Of a stretch of DNA of 64,000 nt, positions 45,639-59,399 are shown piece by piece. The stretch covers positions 31,460,867-31,524,866 of the forward strand of contig CAIIXF020000008.1 in assembly GCA_903813345.2 (NCBI GenBank). Reading direction: 5' to 3'. Made by a program: the position numbers and the translations under genes. Position 1 is the first letter of the stretch. Each line of letters starts with the position of its first letter. This DNA is from Owenia fusiformis. Lineage: Eukaryota; Annelida; Polychaeta; Sabellida; Oweniidae. Under the pieces are notes generated by a model, which worked only from the letters and a program-made list of their open reading frames with translations, ran no database searches and was not told where the DNA came from.

Positions 45639-48109
45639 AATGTGAATTTACAAAATTATTTAGATTGTTAACAAAGCTGAGGTGCACAAAGCTAAAAGAG
45701 AATATACTATTACTAATCTTATAAAACACAAAGTACAAAGATTCGCAAATCATGATGATCACTGTAACGCTTGTATTCAAAATGATCCTGAAATTATGAA
45801 TAATGAATTTACATTTGATGAAATATATAACTGCATAAAATTGTTACCAAATTGAAAATCCTGGTCTGTGCTAACGATGGTCTTGTAAATGAAATGTAAA
45901 AGAAATGTAGCAACAAGGTCACACCAAGACTTGTTAGATTATTTAACAAAATATTGTTTGATTGTGATTACCCACAAAGTTGGTGTAATGCAATTCTTTG
46001 TACATTGTATAAAGGTGGTTATAAAGATGATGAAAACAATCTTAGGGGTATTTCATTAGTATATGTATTTTAGGTAGAGTAGAGTGTATACAAAAGTGAT
46101 AAACGACAGGATATTACAATTTTGTCTAGATAATGGCTTATTTTATGAAGAACAAGCAGGGTACAGAACTTGATATAGTACTGTTGATCAAATTTTTCAT
46201 TTATCAGCTATTATACAAAATTTCTCATGTATTATGGTATCAATTGATCAAAAACTGTAATATGCATGGTAATAATATCAAGGTGATAATATATATGTAT
46301 GAAACGTTAAGGTCATGTGTAAGAGTTCCAAAATCTTCTAACATTTTCTAACACATTAACAGAGTATTTTGCATGTTCTGTTGGCACACGACATGGTTGT
46401 ATAATTTGCCCACAGCTATTCATTTTGTATTTAAATCAGTTAATATCAATGATGCAAGAAAATTGTAATGGAATATATGGTAAATCATAATAATGTTGTA
46501 ATGCTGCCTTATGCAGATGATATGGCCAATGTCTCTGATACTGTTGGTAGATTGCTAGGTCAAATTAGAATTCTTGAGCAGTTTTGGGGTATGAAAGTTA
46601 ATTAGGGCAAAACAAAAATATTAATTAATGGTATGTCGAAAAACAAATGGAGGTGTTCTAAGAAAAGATGAGATGTGGTACCTTGGAAATACTAAAGTAG
46701 AAACTACACCATACTATACATACCTGGGTTTATTATTTTCTTCAAGATTAAGTTGGTCACCAGCTAAAAGAAATTTAGCATCTCAAGCTAGAAAGGCAAT
46801 TTTCAACATTATATTATTGAAAGAGAGCGTGTTCGGTTCTGTAAATATGTTTTATGTTTAGGTGAAAAGGTAAATGATATATGTGCATTTGGTGAATGTG
46901 GTAAGCATCCTTTAAGCATTATATATATGAATCATTGTATAAAATATTGGCTAAACCTTCTGAAAATGCCGGATGAAAGATTACCGAAATCTTCCTATAA
47001 ATGTAGTATCAATATCCCAGATGCGAGTAGAAATAAACTTGATTTTCGTCATTAAAAAATCACAATTCAGTCAAACTGATGTCATATTTGGAATCTACAT
47101 GTAAAATTACATTTAGAAATGTGGTTTTGAAAAGAGTTTATCAACTTTGAAAATTTAATTTTTTTGAAAATGTGACTTCTAGGTCAAGTAGATTCCTCAT
47201 AGACCCCATTTTGTAAAACTACAAAAAGTGAAATATATTTTCTTGTGTTGGGCAGATAATATTTTCGTTTACTGGAAATATTTTAATTTGTATTACTATC
47301 AGATACATAAGGGTAATATACAATGTGAACCACTAAAACTGATGCATATTCAAATTTAAGGGAATTTTGTAATACCGTACCATGTTAATTCCCTCGAATC
47401 AGCCACCTGGTGGCAAAACTGGTAACTACCTACTCGCATCTGAGTAATTCGACCAAAGTGGTAGGATAACTTGGGCAACACATGTTAAAACCATATTGAG
47501 TTCTATGGGCTTTGGAATTATTTACACCGACCAAAGTGTCGGAGATGAAAACCTTTTTTCTTAAAATATTTGTGCAAAGAATAAAAGATGTCAATTTACA
47601 AGCATGGTCAGGATCATTATAAGCTTCAAATAGATTGGAGTCATACAGTGATTTCAAAAGTACATTAGAAGTCGAAACATATTAATCAGTTGTAAATATT
47701 GTCAAATATAGAAGGGCTTTAACAAGGTTGAGATGTTCCAATCATAAACTGAAAATTGAAATTGGTAGACATCAAAATATGTCAAAAGAGGATCGCATAT
47801 GCCCTCTTTGTGAATTATACCAAGGTATACATAATATGGAGGATGAATTTCATTTTATTTTAATCTGCCCATCATATATTGATCTAAGGGAAGAGTACAT
47901 CAAAAGGTATTATTATATTTTACCATAACAACAAAAGTATATTAATTTAATGTCTACAAAAGGTGTAAACGATTTATGTAACTTAGCTACTTTCTGCTAT
48001 AAAGCATTTAATTTAAGGCAGGAGCTACTCAATTGATATAAAACATGTATTGTTATATTTGCCTGAGGCCTTTTATTTGTTTGAAATAAACTAAACTAAA
48101 CTAAACTAT
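45639..48109 (+). mobile_element. 2.5-kb degenerate non-LTR retrotransposon (LINE)
   Basis: Broken frames give reverse-transcriptase landmarks in order: an ITRLIKH-like 5' part, EQAGYRT (about 46148), GTRHGCIICPQLF (about 46384), LPYADDMANVSDT (about 46507), YLGLLFSSRLSWSP (about 46723), then RICPLCELYQG with DEFHFILICPSY (about 47793-47880). The 3' end is an (ACTAA)n tail. The paralogous site (GCATGCAAACGG near 13735 and 14040) is uninterrupted. Several stops and shifts make it inactive. Confidence 0.85.
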
Positions 48110-48347
48110 ATGCAAACGGAGATTCTGTTGATTTTGCCTAGCCTGGACGAAAAGCTATATTCTACTCATATGCCTTAAACACGTCCAAGTATGGGATAAA
48201 CCTACATCTCTCTCGATCCATCAGACCTTTCATAGCACCAGGCAAAACAAAATTCGAATGGGATACTGACAGAGGATATTGACAGAGGTACTGTATAAAA
48301 CATACCATAAAACCAATATTCAGTTTCCGGCCAAGAAATACGCGTTA
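48110..48347. other. Non-genic, paralogous to 14040-14295
   Basis: It resumes the duplicated block after the LINE. Nothing else was seen. Confidence 0.5.
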
Positions 48348-48838
48348 CACCCCAGTCACATTTCCTACGGCGACCTTGCGGTCTATCATTTCTGCGGCCA
48401 GTAGCTTTTCTATGCTCGCCGCAGAATTTCTGCGCTCTCATACTTTTGCAGTCACATTTCCCACGGCAGCTGCACGGTGAATTTTAAATTTCTATTGACA
48501 AATAATAGTTTTTTTCATTTTATTTACATCAGGACAATTTATAAATGTTATTCAAAGTGCTAGGATGTAATATCAAATGAAAAGTGATCGTGAAACATTG
48601 ACAAATAATGATTCAGTCTTGTTGAGCCAGTTGATTTCTACGGGGACCTCAGAAATGAACAAATATTATAACTCCGCGTTATAATTTCTACGCCTTCCCT
48701 GCGGCCTGTAAAAATCTGCATACGCCGTACGGAGGCCGCAAGGCGAGCGTAGTTTTTCTACGCTCGCCGCAGAAATTCACCGATTTAATTGTTCTGCGGT
48801 CGAATTGCGGCCGCCGTGCGACAAATGTGACTGGGGTG
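48348..48838. mobile_element. 491-bp PIF/Harbinger-like MITE
   Basis: TIR CACCCCAGTCACATTT is inverted at the right end, and TTA flanks both sides (48345-48347, 48839-48841). A 3-bp TWA duplication is characteristic of PIF/Harbinger. The interior is unusually GC-rich, with GCCGCAGAA and GGCGAGCGTAG motifs. It is absent from the paralogous site near 14293. Confidence 0.8.
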
Positions 48839-48841
48839 TTA

Positions 48842-49595
48842 TGCATCATATCCATACCATATCATACAATGCTGTCGATTGTGTATTTTACCATTTTTAA
48901 TATCACGTGAAACAATGCAGAAATCAAACATAAGTTAAGAGTTACGCGACTACTACACATTTCGGCGAACCTTCTATTGATTCCTCTTTCTAGTGAGCCC
49001 GTTACAGAATAAAGATCAATCGGAATAACGAATGACTCCATCCCTAAAACGCAACTTCAATTAGCCAATTCAAATTAAAAGATACTAATATCCGAAAAAA
49101 GATTTTTATTCAAATTCAGCCCGAAAAACGGATTTTATTTAAATTCAGCCCGAAAACCCCCAGTATTTTTACCTAAACCCGAACCCTGATTAATCCTGGA
49201 ATCTTTTTTACGCAACCCGTATAACCCGGATTTTTTAAATCAGACTGGAATTTTGTGAGAAGTATTAATAGTGATAGAGTTATTAATCTTTAACTCAGGT
49301 ATCATGTGTAGCATGTGTAGTCTAAAGACAGTTATAGGATATCCTATGATTTTGAGGAATATCATTTTTATCTACTCGGTGATATTGATATCTGCACGAG
49401 AGAGCAAAGCGAACGAGTGCATATATCAAATTACCGAGTAGATTACTCACTCCATGAAATTTATGACTATGTTTTCATAATACTATAAGAATCCCATGCA
49501 AATCATTTGAGAGGTGAATCGTTTACTTTAACTCTTAATGATATACTCCCTATATACCTTAATGATATACTCTCTATATACATGTATGTACTTAC
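48842..49595. other. Non-genic, paralogous to 14300-15060, with conserved hairpin
   Basis: The hairpin at 49371-49442 pairs TCTACTCGGTGATATTGATA with its inverse around AGAGCAAAGCGA. No gene was seen. Confidence 0.5.
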
Positions 49596-49825
49596 CTTGG
49601 ATTAAACAACGCAATTCCTGCTGCGCTGCTGACCAAATTTCTGATACACTATCTTGTTTTTGGTGATTTATATAGTCCTAACAATTGCATCAAAGGAGAC
49701 CACTTTGAATGAACTGCTGACCCAAGAATACCTAACATCGAAGGAACATCGCCAAAATCACAAAACCATGGCCGAGTCGTCTCAGTTCGCCTAGAATTTA
49801 ATTTCGTCCTCTTAGCCAAGTTCAT
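49596..49825 (-). pseudogene. Frameshifted paralogue of the 15067-15295 exon
   Basis: It is 230 nt long instead of 229: one extra T in CTTGTTTTTGG shifts the frame. Start codon and GTAAGT donor are retained, and the remaining bases are nearly identical. Confidence 0.6.
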
Positions 49826-50299
49826 CGGATCGTTGAATTAGACAAACCGATTATTGAGAGGACTTCAAAAACAAATTTTATTTATCAGTACAATAGAATT
49901 GTAATATTTCTCTTTTTACACAATCTACTAAGCAGCAACGTATCAATGATATTTCCGAAATCGAGTATCTTAAAGCCACCCCCTATAAAGTTTGACCCAG
50001 TTTTGCTTTATTGTAATCTTAATCAATATCAAAGTGTGATACGTGAAACTTTTTTTTTAATTTCAAAAAGTGGTTTTTGAAGGACTTTTTGCTCGAAAAA
50101 TGGTGAATTTATTTAAAACTAACTTTGAGAGGTCACACGTATCTTTTGATAAGCGATAACGCATAGTATCATCATCAGGAGTTTTTTGCAGAAAAAAATA
50201 AGAAAATTGGTTCACAAATAAGCAAGAAATGAACCCTCCAGGCATGAACCATCCAAACATGTGTACTTTAAGGTACATGTAATAAAGATACATCATATT

Positions 50300-50530
50300 A
50301 TGTCCGATCATAAGTTCGGCTTTCAAATATTTTGGCGATGTTCCTTTGGTCGGAGCTATACGTTGGTCAACTATTTATTCAACTTTGGGTCTCTTATTGA
50401 TACAGTCGCTGAGGCCTCGCTGAGGAGTACATTAAATCATCAAAACGGGATACTGAATAAGAAACTGGGTCAGAATCATCAAATACGTTGTTCTACTATA
50501 TGTAAGTACTGTACTCGTACATGTATCGAG
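50300..50530 (+). pseudogene. Inverted degenerate partner arm, second copy
   Basis: Paralogue of 15790-15992. The FGDVP-coding sequence and the GTAAGTAC donor-like end are kept, but the frame is broken. This arm ends just before the empty TA site (50598-50599) of the giant element. Confidence 0.45.
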
Positions 50531-50979
50531 AGTATTTTATTAAGAAATAATTTATGTCTAACAACAAAACAATCAATTAGAAACAAGAAAATATGAATAT
50601 ATTAAATTCTGAATACAAATAAATACAAACATCTATCAATTGGCTTTTTTTCCCATGCCTCAAAGAATGTTCGTTGAAAAATGATAGCGAAGTCATCGTT
50701 GTGACGCAATTGCGTATATGCATAAGTCATTAAGTGGTATTAACTAAGGAGACAATCGGTGCTAGAGTTGAGACTATGCGCGGGGTCCTCCAGCCAGCTC
50801 TGCGGAACTGTGGCCCTGCGGGACCGTGATTGTCGGGAAAAGCCCAAGTAAACCTAATTCACTTTCAAACAATCAAGACGGTTACCCGTAGAGTGTACCT
50901 GTCTTATCAGCTAGATAAGTCGCGTTGCGAACATGATTGGTTGAAATTGGAGACAATTATGTACACAGAAAGCGATGTA

Positions 50980-52002
50980 CAAGGGGGGATTCATAAGTAG
51001 TGGGACTTTTCTGTGGCAGCAAGTCCCTGTGTACCAGATTTGGCACATGGACGAACTAGGATATAAGGCATTGTTTGGTAAATTTAAAATTAATTCATTT
51101 TGTTCCCTAGCAACAACGGTTGCTATGGTGACCAAAGGTAGGGGTTAACGGAGCAGTTTAAAATGAAGGGCTTGATCAACATAAATATGCTCATAAATAT
51201 CTCAAAATGACAGTTACTTTCAAATATATATTTGGTTTCATATTGTCTCAAGCCTTGTAGTCATGACAACCGTAACATATACATGTATTACATCATCATG
51301 CTATTGTGATGTCACACAAAGCAATGACACCAGGACATTGCCATTTTTACATCTTGGATGGAGCAAAATTTGATTAAATTAGCAATGAAAAATCAAGAAC
51401 CGCGTACAAACATCCATGCTGTGATTAAATTTAATGCTTTGGAGAAGTTTTCAGTATTAGAGACCTATAGAGGTTTGTTGGAAGTCTATGGGAAAGAATA
51501 AGTAAAAAAAATCTACAGTATATAGGTAGTATTCTGTATATGTATTCGGAATATGCTGAGAGCTGAGATGACAAATCTTGGAAAATATGGTTTTGAGGGT
51601 GCATACCTAGAATGGTTAAGGAGATGCCAAAAATGCATCGATTGTCATGGTGAATACTTTGACAAAGAGTGAGATTGCACCAGAAGTATAAGGAATCAAT
51701 AGTCCTTGCACAAAATTGATGTGCTCCACAAAAGGATTTGCTAGAAGTCACGGATTAGATCACATCCTGAATATCAGTTGAGATTTTATATTTAACTAGC
51801 AATTAGTGACAAACAATGTGCTCCGTGGACCCTGTGACGTCATGATTGGAACTCTCACTTTACTGAAGTTGGGTGTAACATTCTGAAATTTTCACACAAT
51901 GATTATCACATGTTTGTGGTTCTGTGTTCCAAGTTTGAATAAAATCTGGTTGATGTTAGTGAAGTAATAGCATTTGTCCCACTACTTATGAATCCCCCCT
52001 CG
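50980..52002. mobile_element. 1.0-kb TA-flanked TIR element
   Basis: Ends CAAGGGGGGATTCATAAG and CTTATGAATCCCCCCTCG; ~25-bp TIRs. TA is on both sides (50978-50979, 52003-52004). No transposase frame. The A-side locus (24953-24961) reads TA-CTTAG-TA in its place. Confidence 0.8.
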
Positions 52003-52004
52003 TA

Positions 52005-55000
52005 TATTTACATAATTGAATACTATGAACTGGTTTATCTTGAAGCATCTGCACTATCATTAAAATGTAATGAATTGCAGTTTGAGAAGACCGAGTTGAA
52101 ATGAATAATTGACACCCATGTGCGAAACAGATATTTCACCAAGAAAAGTGAAATGAGTGAGCACCGAGAAATTTTAGTGAAATGAGTGAAGCATATTGAA
52201 ATTAAAAGGTTCACTGCTTAAGTGATTTGCAAGGGAATTTTATTATATTATTTGTCTAAAAATATAATAAAAAATAAATTTCATGCAGTTATAAGAAACC
52301 CATTTTGGCAACAGGAAGTCTTAAACCGGAAGTGTTAAAGCCTTTTAATGTTTGAATCTTTTAATCTTTTAATCGTAAAACATAAACCGGTTTCAGTAGT
52401 ATATGGGCGATTCAGAAGGCGAGTTCGTTTGCCAAAATCATGGAGGGGTTGTATAACCTGTTGCTTACACCGTTTCATAATTTTACTTGGGCAACCTTTC
52501 CCTTAGCTTAAATTAAATATTGTTGAACCATTTGAATCGTAAAACATAAACCGGTTTCAGTAGCATATGGGCGATTCAGAAGGCGAGTTCGTTTGCCAAA
52601 ATCATGGAGGGGTTGTATAACCTGTTGCTTACACCGTTTCATAATTTTACTTGGGCAACCTTTCCCTTAGCTTAAATTAAATATTGTTGAACCATTTAAA
52701 GGGAATACATGCATTTTATTGGGAAATTGAAGTTTTACTTTTGATCTTCATAGTATTTCCAATGGATTGATAAGTACCTGATCTTTCATTTGACACCATA
52801 AACACCTCAAACAGACCACATCAGAGTTGTCACTAGATTATCAAAAAAATATTTTCAATCTATCAATTTATATATGTCAAGTTTTTAGCAATGCTAATGA
52901 AAGATGGCGAAGTTTTTTGCATGACATTGTCCATTGATTTTGATAGAATTTTCAAACATACGCCATCTTTTAATCCAAGAGTTATTTAAAAGATCCACTT
53001 TGTGAAAAGTGGTAATTCACTTTTTTGGATCTCTGAACTTCAAATGCTGTTTTCTATGCGAGTAATTTTTTTTCACTTCAGTATTATCCCAAATTAAAGT
53101 TTTAATCATATTTGATTGAGTGTGTGAGTAACATGTCTCAAATAATATTTCATCATTTTTTCCTCAAAAATAGGCATGTTGCCTGTTTAAATATAATTTG
53201 TAATGGCTTAGAAAAGTAAGTTGTTCGGGGATTTTTTAAATTGAAAAAAGTCATAGGTCCTTAATTTCCAAAAATTTGAATTTAAGGTCATTTTAGCAGC
53301 AAAAGCTTAGATATTTAGATTATCATATAGTATTTTGTACACTACACTCCATTGGATAGATCAAATAAAACTTTTGATGATTTTTAAATCGTCAAGCATA
53401 AACCGGTTTCAGTAGTATATGGGCGATTCAGAATGCGTTTTTTGCCAAAGTTATGCATGGGTTGTATAACCTGTTGCTTACACCGTTTCATGAAATCGCT
53501 TGGGCAACCTTTCCCTTAGCTTATATGTCCAAGGTAAATATTGTTGAACCATCTAAATTCGGAGATTTTTCTAATTGAAATTAAAAAGGCATTGGTCCTT
53601 TAATTTCCAAAAATTTGAATCTCCTGTCATTTTAGCACCAAAAGCTTAGGTATTTAGAGCATCATATAGTTTTTTTAACACTCCATTGGATAGATCAAGT
53701 AAAAGTTTGTTATTTTAACAATTTAGTTTCATTTTTATCCATACGTTATAAATTGTGGGGTTCATATCCCAAACATCCTTACTAAAATCCCCATTTTCGT
53801 AGAGCAAGTGCTGTGTATTGCAATTTTTATTTGAACCAACGAAACAATAACATAAAAGGCAAATAAAAAAAAATTATGAAAAAAGAACTCCACAGCACAA
53901 GTACATATAGCAATCAATTATAAATTACAATTATATTTCTGTTTAACTACAAACATGCATAAATAGTGAACAGCTACACGTAACATAATAGATGTACAAT
54001 ATACAATATACCTATCAAGATGGATGCATCCAAAACCAACTTGTCTTCCAATAAACTTGGCATGGGGAATACTCAACATGGTGTTCGCTGTTTAGATGTT
54101 TGACACAGCCCCCGAAAACGAGTACTTGTATATTATTGAAATGACTCGCACGTGGATAATTGGTATATTTTCGGTATGTGCATAAAAAATTATGAGTCAA
54201 ACATGTAAACGATACTTAAAATCTTTGGGGAAAGACATGAAATGGTTTATGTATAGCTTAACATCACTAAACATGATAAGAGCTGTAAACAAAGTTCATC
54301 AAAGTTACTTTCCCAAATCATTAAATATGTAAAGTATTAATACTATCACTGACAACAGTGGCTTTTGATTAAAAAGACAAAAGACAAAAGCTGACTATGG
54401 GCCATCGGGTACTGGGAGGTTTTGGATACAGGGTTTATCCCAAGGGAAATATGTGTTTCTCCCGAGAGATCGCATGACCGAGGCAGATATACATATTTCC
54501 CGAGGGTATCCAAAACTGACCGTACACAACAGATTTTTTCCATACCTGAGGTTCTAGGTACATTATACCTAATAAAGTTCCCAAATTCAGAAACGTACTT
54601 TGGTACGCATTTTCTTAGTGTTAAAAAGTAGTTTCTAAGTTTGTGAAATTTTCACTCATATATCGAGCAGATCAATAGATTGATATTAAAAAGTTCAAAT
54701 ATACAGCCTAAGTTTGATATATAATAAATATTTCAGGAATTGAGTAAAACGTAAATTGAGTTCGCTTTTCAGGAGCGGGACCGGTGTAAAAGGGTAGCTG
54801 GTCCTATCAAATTTTGGTCCTACTCTCTATTGATTTACATGGTGACCTAATAATTGTTTTCCTTATTATTTATACACAGTCAGGGCCAGTAAGGGCCGTA
54901 AGGAAAGGGACCCTAGTCCCCAGGGGACCATTATTTCTTTTACAGCGTGTCCCGGACCTTGGCGATCGCTCCCAAGATAACACTATATATTTCCGCTCGT

Positions 55001-55386
55001 TATGTACCTCAGAAGGTATGCAATATACACAAGCCCTAACTGTGTTTAAATGTAAAACAGGACCCAAAATATAATTTTGCATAATATGAATTTGATATAC
55101 GGAATCAACCATTATATAACCTCATAATATTTCCGCTCGTGTGTACCTCAGTAGGTATGCAATATACACAATAGCTTTGAGACATTTTTAAATGCATGCT
55201 GGTGGTTCCCAAAATCAATAACCGTGATTATGTTTAAATGTACGACAGGACCAAAAATATAATTTTGCATAATGTGCATTTGAAAAGTTACTTAATGTAC
55301 TACATCCAATCATAAAATCTCCCAAATACTCCCAAGAACTATGGTTTGGTTTACGGTTATTCTACATACTGGAGACATTAAGCTTG
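52005..55386. other. Non-genic, paralogous to 24962-27430
   Basis: It holds ~165-bp repeat copies (52370-52536, 52534-52700, 53385-53555) and a hairpin at 54419-54517 (TTTGGATACAGGG / GAGGGTATCCAAA) with a GAGAGATCGCATGACCGAG loop. An interspersed unshared stretch lies at about 52700-53380. No gene was seen. Confidence 0.6.
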
Positions 55387-56911
55387 TTGTGTTATGTTAT
55401 GTTATTGTGTTTTATTTCAGTTTATGATAAAATCATATTACAACGTAAAATAATGAAAAAAAATTACAAAATGTCTACACACCACTGAACCCCATCTCCA
55501 CCTCAGCCCCCCCCCCCACAACCACATGTACAATGCCTTTAGAAAAAGAACAGTTGATTGAGTGCCAGAAATGTGTCTCAGGATAAACTGAATAGTATGG
55601 GTCAGTTTAAGGTCATGTTTATTGATGTTATTGTTATTTCCTTGTTCTTCCATTTAGACCAATGGTTTATGATTTATTAAATATTGCTTCAGTTTTGTCT
55701 TAAAGTGTGATACAGAATTGATTCGAAGTAAATCTCCAGGTACATCATTCCATATATCAGTGCCTTGTTTACATATCGAGAATTTTCCAATATCAGTTCT
55801 ATACTTTGCTGGTCGATGTTTATATTCTTGTCTTGTGGAATGATCATGAATTTCATTACTAGGAGTAAAATAATATTTGAATTGCCTCTTACAGGGTTTG
55901 TTTACACCTTTAATGCATTTAAAAACATAAACTGCAATATTCATGTACACTATTTGAAATACATTCAGGATATTGGCTCTTTTGAAATGTGGGAGTGTGT
56001 GATCTCTAGGTTGGCAGTTTATATCGAAAATTCGAATAAATTGTTTCTGTAGTCTGTGTAATTTGGTCAAATAAGATTTTTTTCAATTTCATGTTATATT
56101 TATTCATAGTCTATAAAAATTACAAATCTAAATGAGCTGCCAATCGCTTCTTAGCATTATAGGCTAGCTTTTACTTAATTAATTACAAAATATAGTTACA
56201 TAAAATGATTCAATATGAATTTGCGACTACACACTTTACATGATGACTAGTAGAAGGATTATGTATCCTCCATGCCTTCAATGGTTACAGCATCAGTTAT
56301 TAATGTACATTAAAAATATTTAGGGAAAGGATAAATTTTATAACACTTTCTTTGAGAGTTGTGTCTTCATCAATACTTAAATTGTTACCAAAAAGAAAAA
56401 ATTCAAGTTTGTCTTGGTTGGTTCTGGTCAAATAAGATGGAGGGACATTCCCCCAAATTATGCAGTTATAGTTCAAGTATGAATAAATAAGTGAATAATG
56501 TATTGTTTTCAGAGGTTTACCATCTAAATTGAATTTTACCCTATGAAGTACACCTAATGTTTTTGAAATTTTTGTTTCAATGTGTTTAATATGAGGTTTC
56601 CACGATAATGTTTCATCGATAAGTACGCCAAGAAAGTTTCCAACTATAGTTCTATCTAAAAGTGAGTTATTCATGTAGATTTTTATTTTTTCATGTTCAA
56701 TTACTTTTTTGGAGACCTGAATATAATATAATTTGTTTTTGTTGGGTTTAATGCGAATTTGTTACACTTAAACCATTCATTAATTACAGAAAGTTCCTCA
56801 TTTACTGTGGTATTGAGGTCATCAAGATTGTTACCAGAAAATAGTATATTTGTATCGTCTGCATATAGAAACATTTCTGCAGCCTCTGAAGATCTGTAAA
56901 GGTCATTTATT
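55387..56911 (-). mobile_element. LINE 3' half (RT palm end to C-terminus)
   Basis: Minus strand, reading from 56911 down: FLYADDTNILF (RT active site), NEWFKCNKFALNPTKT, then FLGVLIDETLSWKPHI with LIYSYLNYNCIIWG, then a C-terminal block with QGTDIWNDVP. The 3' tail is (CATAA)n at about 55390. This is a different family from the 45639 LINE. Several frame breaks. The upstream half of the same RT lies, displaced, at 60043-60294. Confidence 0.8.
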
Positions 56912-57390
56912 CTGCCTACAACGTGTGAAATAAGGAAAAAAGAAAAATCGTACCTTCGATGTTCCTGCTTTTTGTTACCAAAATGACCGTTTCGGTAACC
57001 AGCGTAATCGAGTGGATCACCAGAGACTATGGTGGCAATTTTGATTTCGATGCACACATTTTGTTACTAAATCACTGATTTTTATTTCTAGTACATCTTG
57101 AAATATGAAAGTTAAAGACGAAAACCAGTTGAACTTGATATTGTTGATTATTCGGTTCCGAGTTCCATTGATTTCAATGGGTTTTCACGATACCTTTGTG
57201 TGCATTCCTGGAAAATGCATAGCTTCAGTTCTAGAAAAGCTATTACCTTGATTTTGTTTTATTTGAAAAATAATAGATTGTTCTTGTAGCAATGAAGTAT
57301 AGCATTATAGCACCAGAACATTTTATTTAGAAAGAAAATTAACAATTAATCACAACATGCATGTCAAAAATTCTAACGTTGCTTTTCCAG
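56912..57390. other. Foldback arm remnant and gene C upstream region
   Basis: 56913-57045 is the reverse complement of 27650-27780 (foldback outer arm). 57046-57390 matches the gene B upstream DNA, ending in the same CTTTTCCAG acceptor. Confidence 0.65.
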
Positions 57391-57484
57391 GTTTTTGATA
57401 GCTGAAGGAGAGATCGTAAGATGGCCTTCTTCCATCCTATAGTGATGTTATTGGTGATGCTCGGATTGACCACTGTTAAGACAG
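57391..57484 (+). CDS. Gene C signal-peptide exon (coding from 57421)
   Basis: ATG at 57421 starts MAFFHPIVMLLVMLGLTT then VKT and ends at a phase-1 GTGAAT donor. It differs from gene B by I to M and A to V. It begins the third family member, joined to 62904-62996, 63335-63373 and 63705-63821 before the window ends. Confidence 0.8.
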
Positions 57485-57873
57485 GTGAATAAAAGGCTCG
57501 AGATACCAATTCTCCAATAATGAAATTGCAAGTCATTTCCATTGTAAATGTACTTCAAGTGGTTTATTAAACCATCACATAACCACTGGGTAATAGGCTA
57601 AACAATACAATATAACATATTGCCAGCCTTACTAAAATAGAATTAACATATTTCAATTATAGTACTACGGCCAAGGCCATTTGTGTCCAAAGCACCTAGA
57701 TTCTATTTGACTTTAGATTCTTGTAGGGGACCCCAAGGTATGAAAAAAAGTTTGTGAACCCTTGCAAAGCAGGCTCAAAAGTGTGGAGTCAGCAAATTTT
57801 ATCATTTTCGAGTCGGAGTTTGACTATATGCTAGAAACTATTTAATATCTCATTTGAGGATGTTGCAATTATA

Positions 57874-58865
57874 GGGTGTCCGGAAAGTAAAGATACAAAT
57901 GCTCAAATTTCAGGAGATTTACCTGTTATGAGATGAAATTGCTCTAGAATGTAGAATGACATGATCAAAATATATCCTGCAACTGTCATGTCTTTCATGA
58001 AAAAGTTATGGTTGTTATGGTAATGGGAGTCGAGGGTAAGTGGAGCAACGTCACAACTGTGTTCTACAAATCTCTTTCCTGCTCATATGATCTTGGCACT
58101 CCACCATCTATTCCCATATTATATCAAATTATGTACAACCACAGCATAGGGATTAGTAGTAATGTAACATTATTTGACCATTTTATATTACTACTATCAT
58201 TATATATTCAGTATTTTCCTCATTTTCTATACATTCTTGGTGCATCTTGACCTGCGATTCAAAGACCTGACAAAACCGTTGCTGTCCATCTCTCAAATTG
58301 CTGATAACATTGGCTTCCAGCTGAGTCTCATTTGTATTTTGAACTTTTTACAAATATTGCTTTCCAATGGTCATTAAAGTAGAAGTCTAAAGATGCTTTA
58401 TCAGGTGAATATGGGGCATTGTATAGAAAGGTTTAATGTCAAGACACTCCATTGTAAGATTTGTTTTTTGCTTTGTGAATTGGTGCATTGTGGAGATGCA
58501 ATATTGACTTTCCTACTAATGGCCAGGGACCATTTTTCTAGGCACTTGTATAATATTTCTTTCATTTTACTGGTTAGTGACATAACATAGTTCTGATAAG
58601 TAGCAATGACATAGATAGAAAATACAACAAAAAAACACTGTTTCAAATGGTTGTCTTTAGAAATTCTTCACTCTTTAGCGTTGTTCTGGAACTGCTCCGC
58701 ATACCTCATAACAACTGTAACTTGAACACATTTAGACTATATGTGATGAAAGTTGGTAGATATATTGTAATATTGTTCCCCTACAATTTGTAGCAATTTC
58801 ATTTCAGAATACCCTTTCTTAAAATAAGAGTATTTGTATCTTTACTTTCCGGACGCTAGACCATG
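57874..58865. mobile_element. 1.0-kb mariner-like element in gene C intron 1
   Basis: Inverted GTCCGGAAAGTAAAGATACA near both ends and TA(TA) on each side. Gene B has the empty site (GCAATTATAATGAAAC near 28910). A minus-strand stretch at about 58240-58330 looks like a degraded transposase C-terminus (SLNRRSRC). The termini are slightly unequal. Confidence 0.75.
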
Positions 58866-59399
58866 TATAATGAAACATTGTTAATATATCAATAAGGCAT
58901 GTGTATAGAATTTCTGAAAGTTTGGGTCTTATCAAACAAGATTTGGTAGAGATATGGGTTAATTTGTCCCATATATAATTTTTCTTTCGATAGAAATTGT
59001 ATATCATTATATCATTATAAAAAATGTGTTATTCTAGAAAATCATAAAGACAAAATGTTTTCTCATAGAGCTTTGTATTGCAAATATATAAATTGGTTTT
59101 ATAACCAAGAGTATTTTGATAACATAGGTCATAGCCTATCACAGAAAATAATGTGTGTCTGTAGATAATGTCCGTTGTGCTTCCTCTGACTTGATCTGGT
59201 GTGTTTGAGCGTTACAATCCGCTGCCTCTAGTGAGATCGACTATCAAAACCTTTTTCGGGTTGATTGTCGAGTTCTTTGATCGTCTTCGTGACGCGTGTG
59301 CTCCCAAGGCAATATGGAGTACACTTACAAGGGTTTAAATAATCTGCACTGGACTGCAATTTAACAGATGACAGATAATGGCGAACAAATGATCAAATT

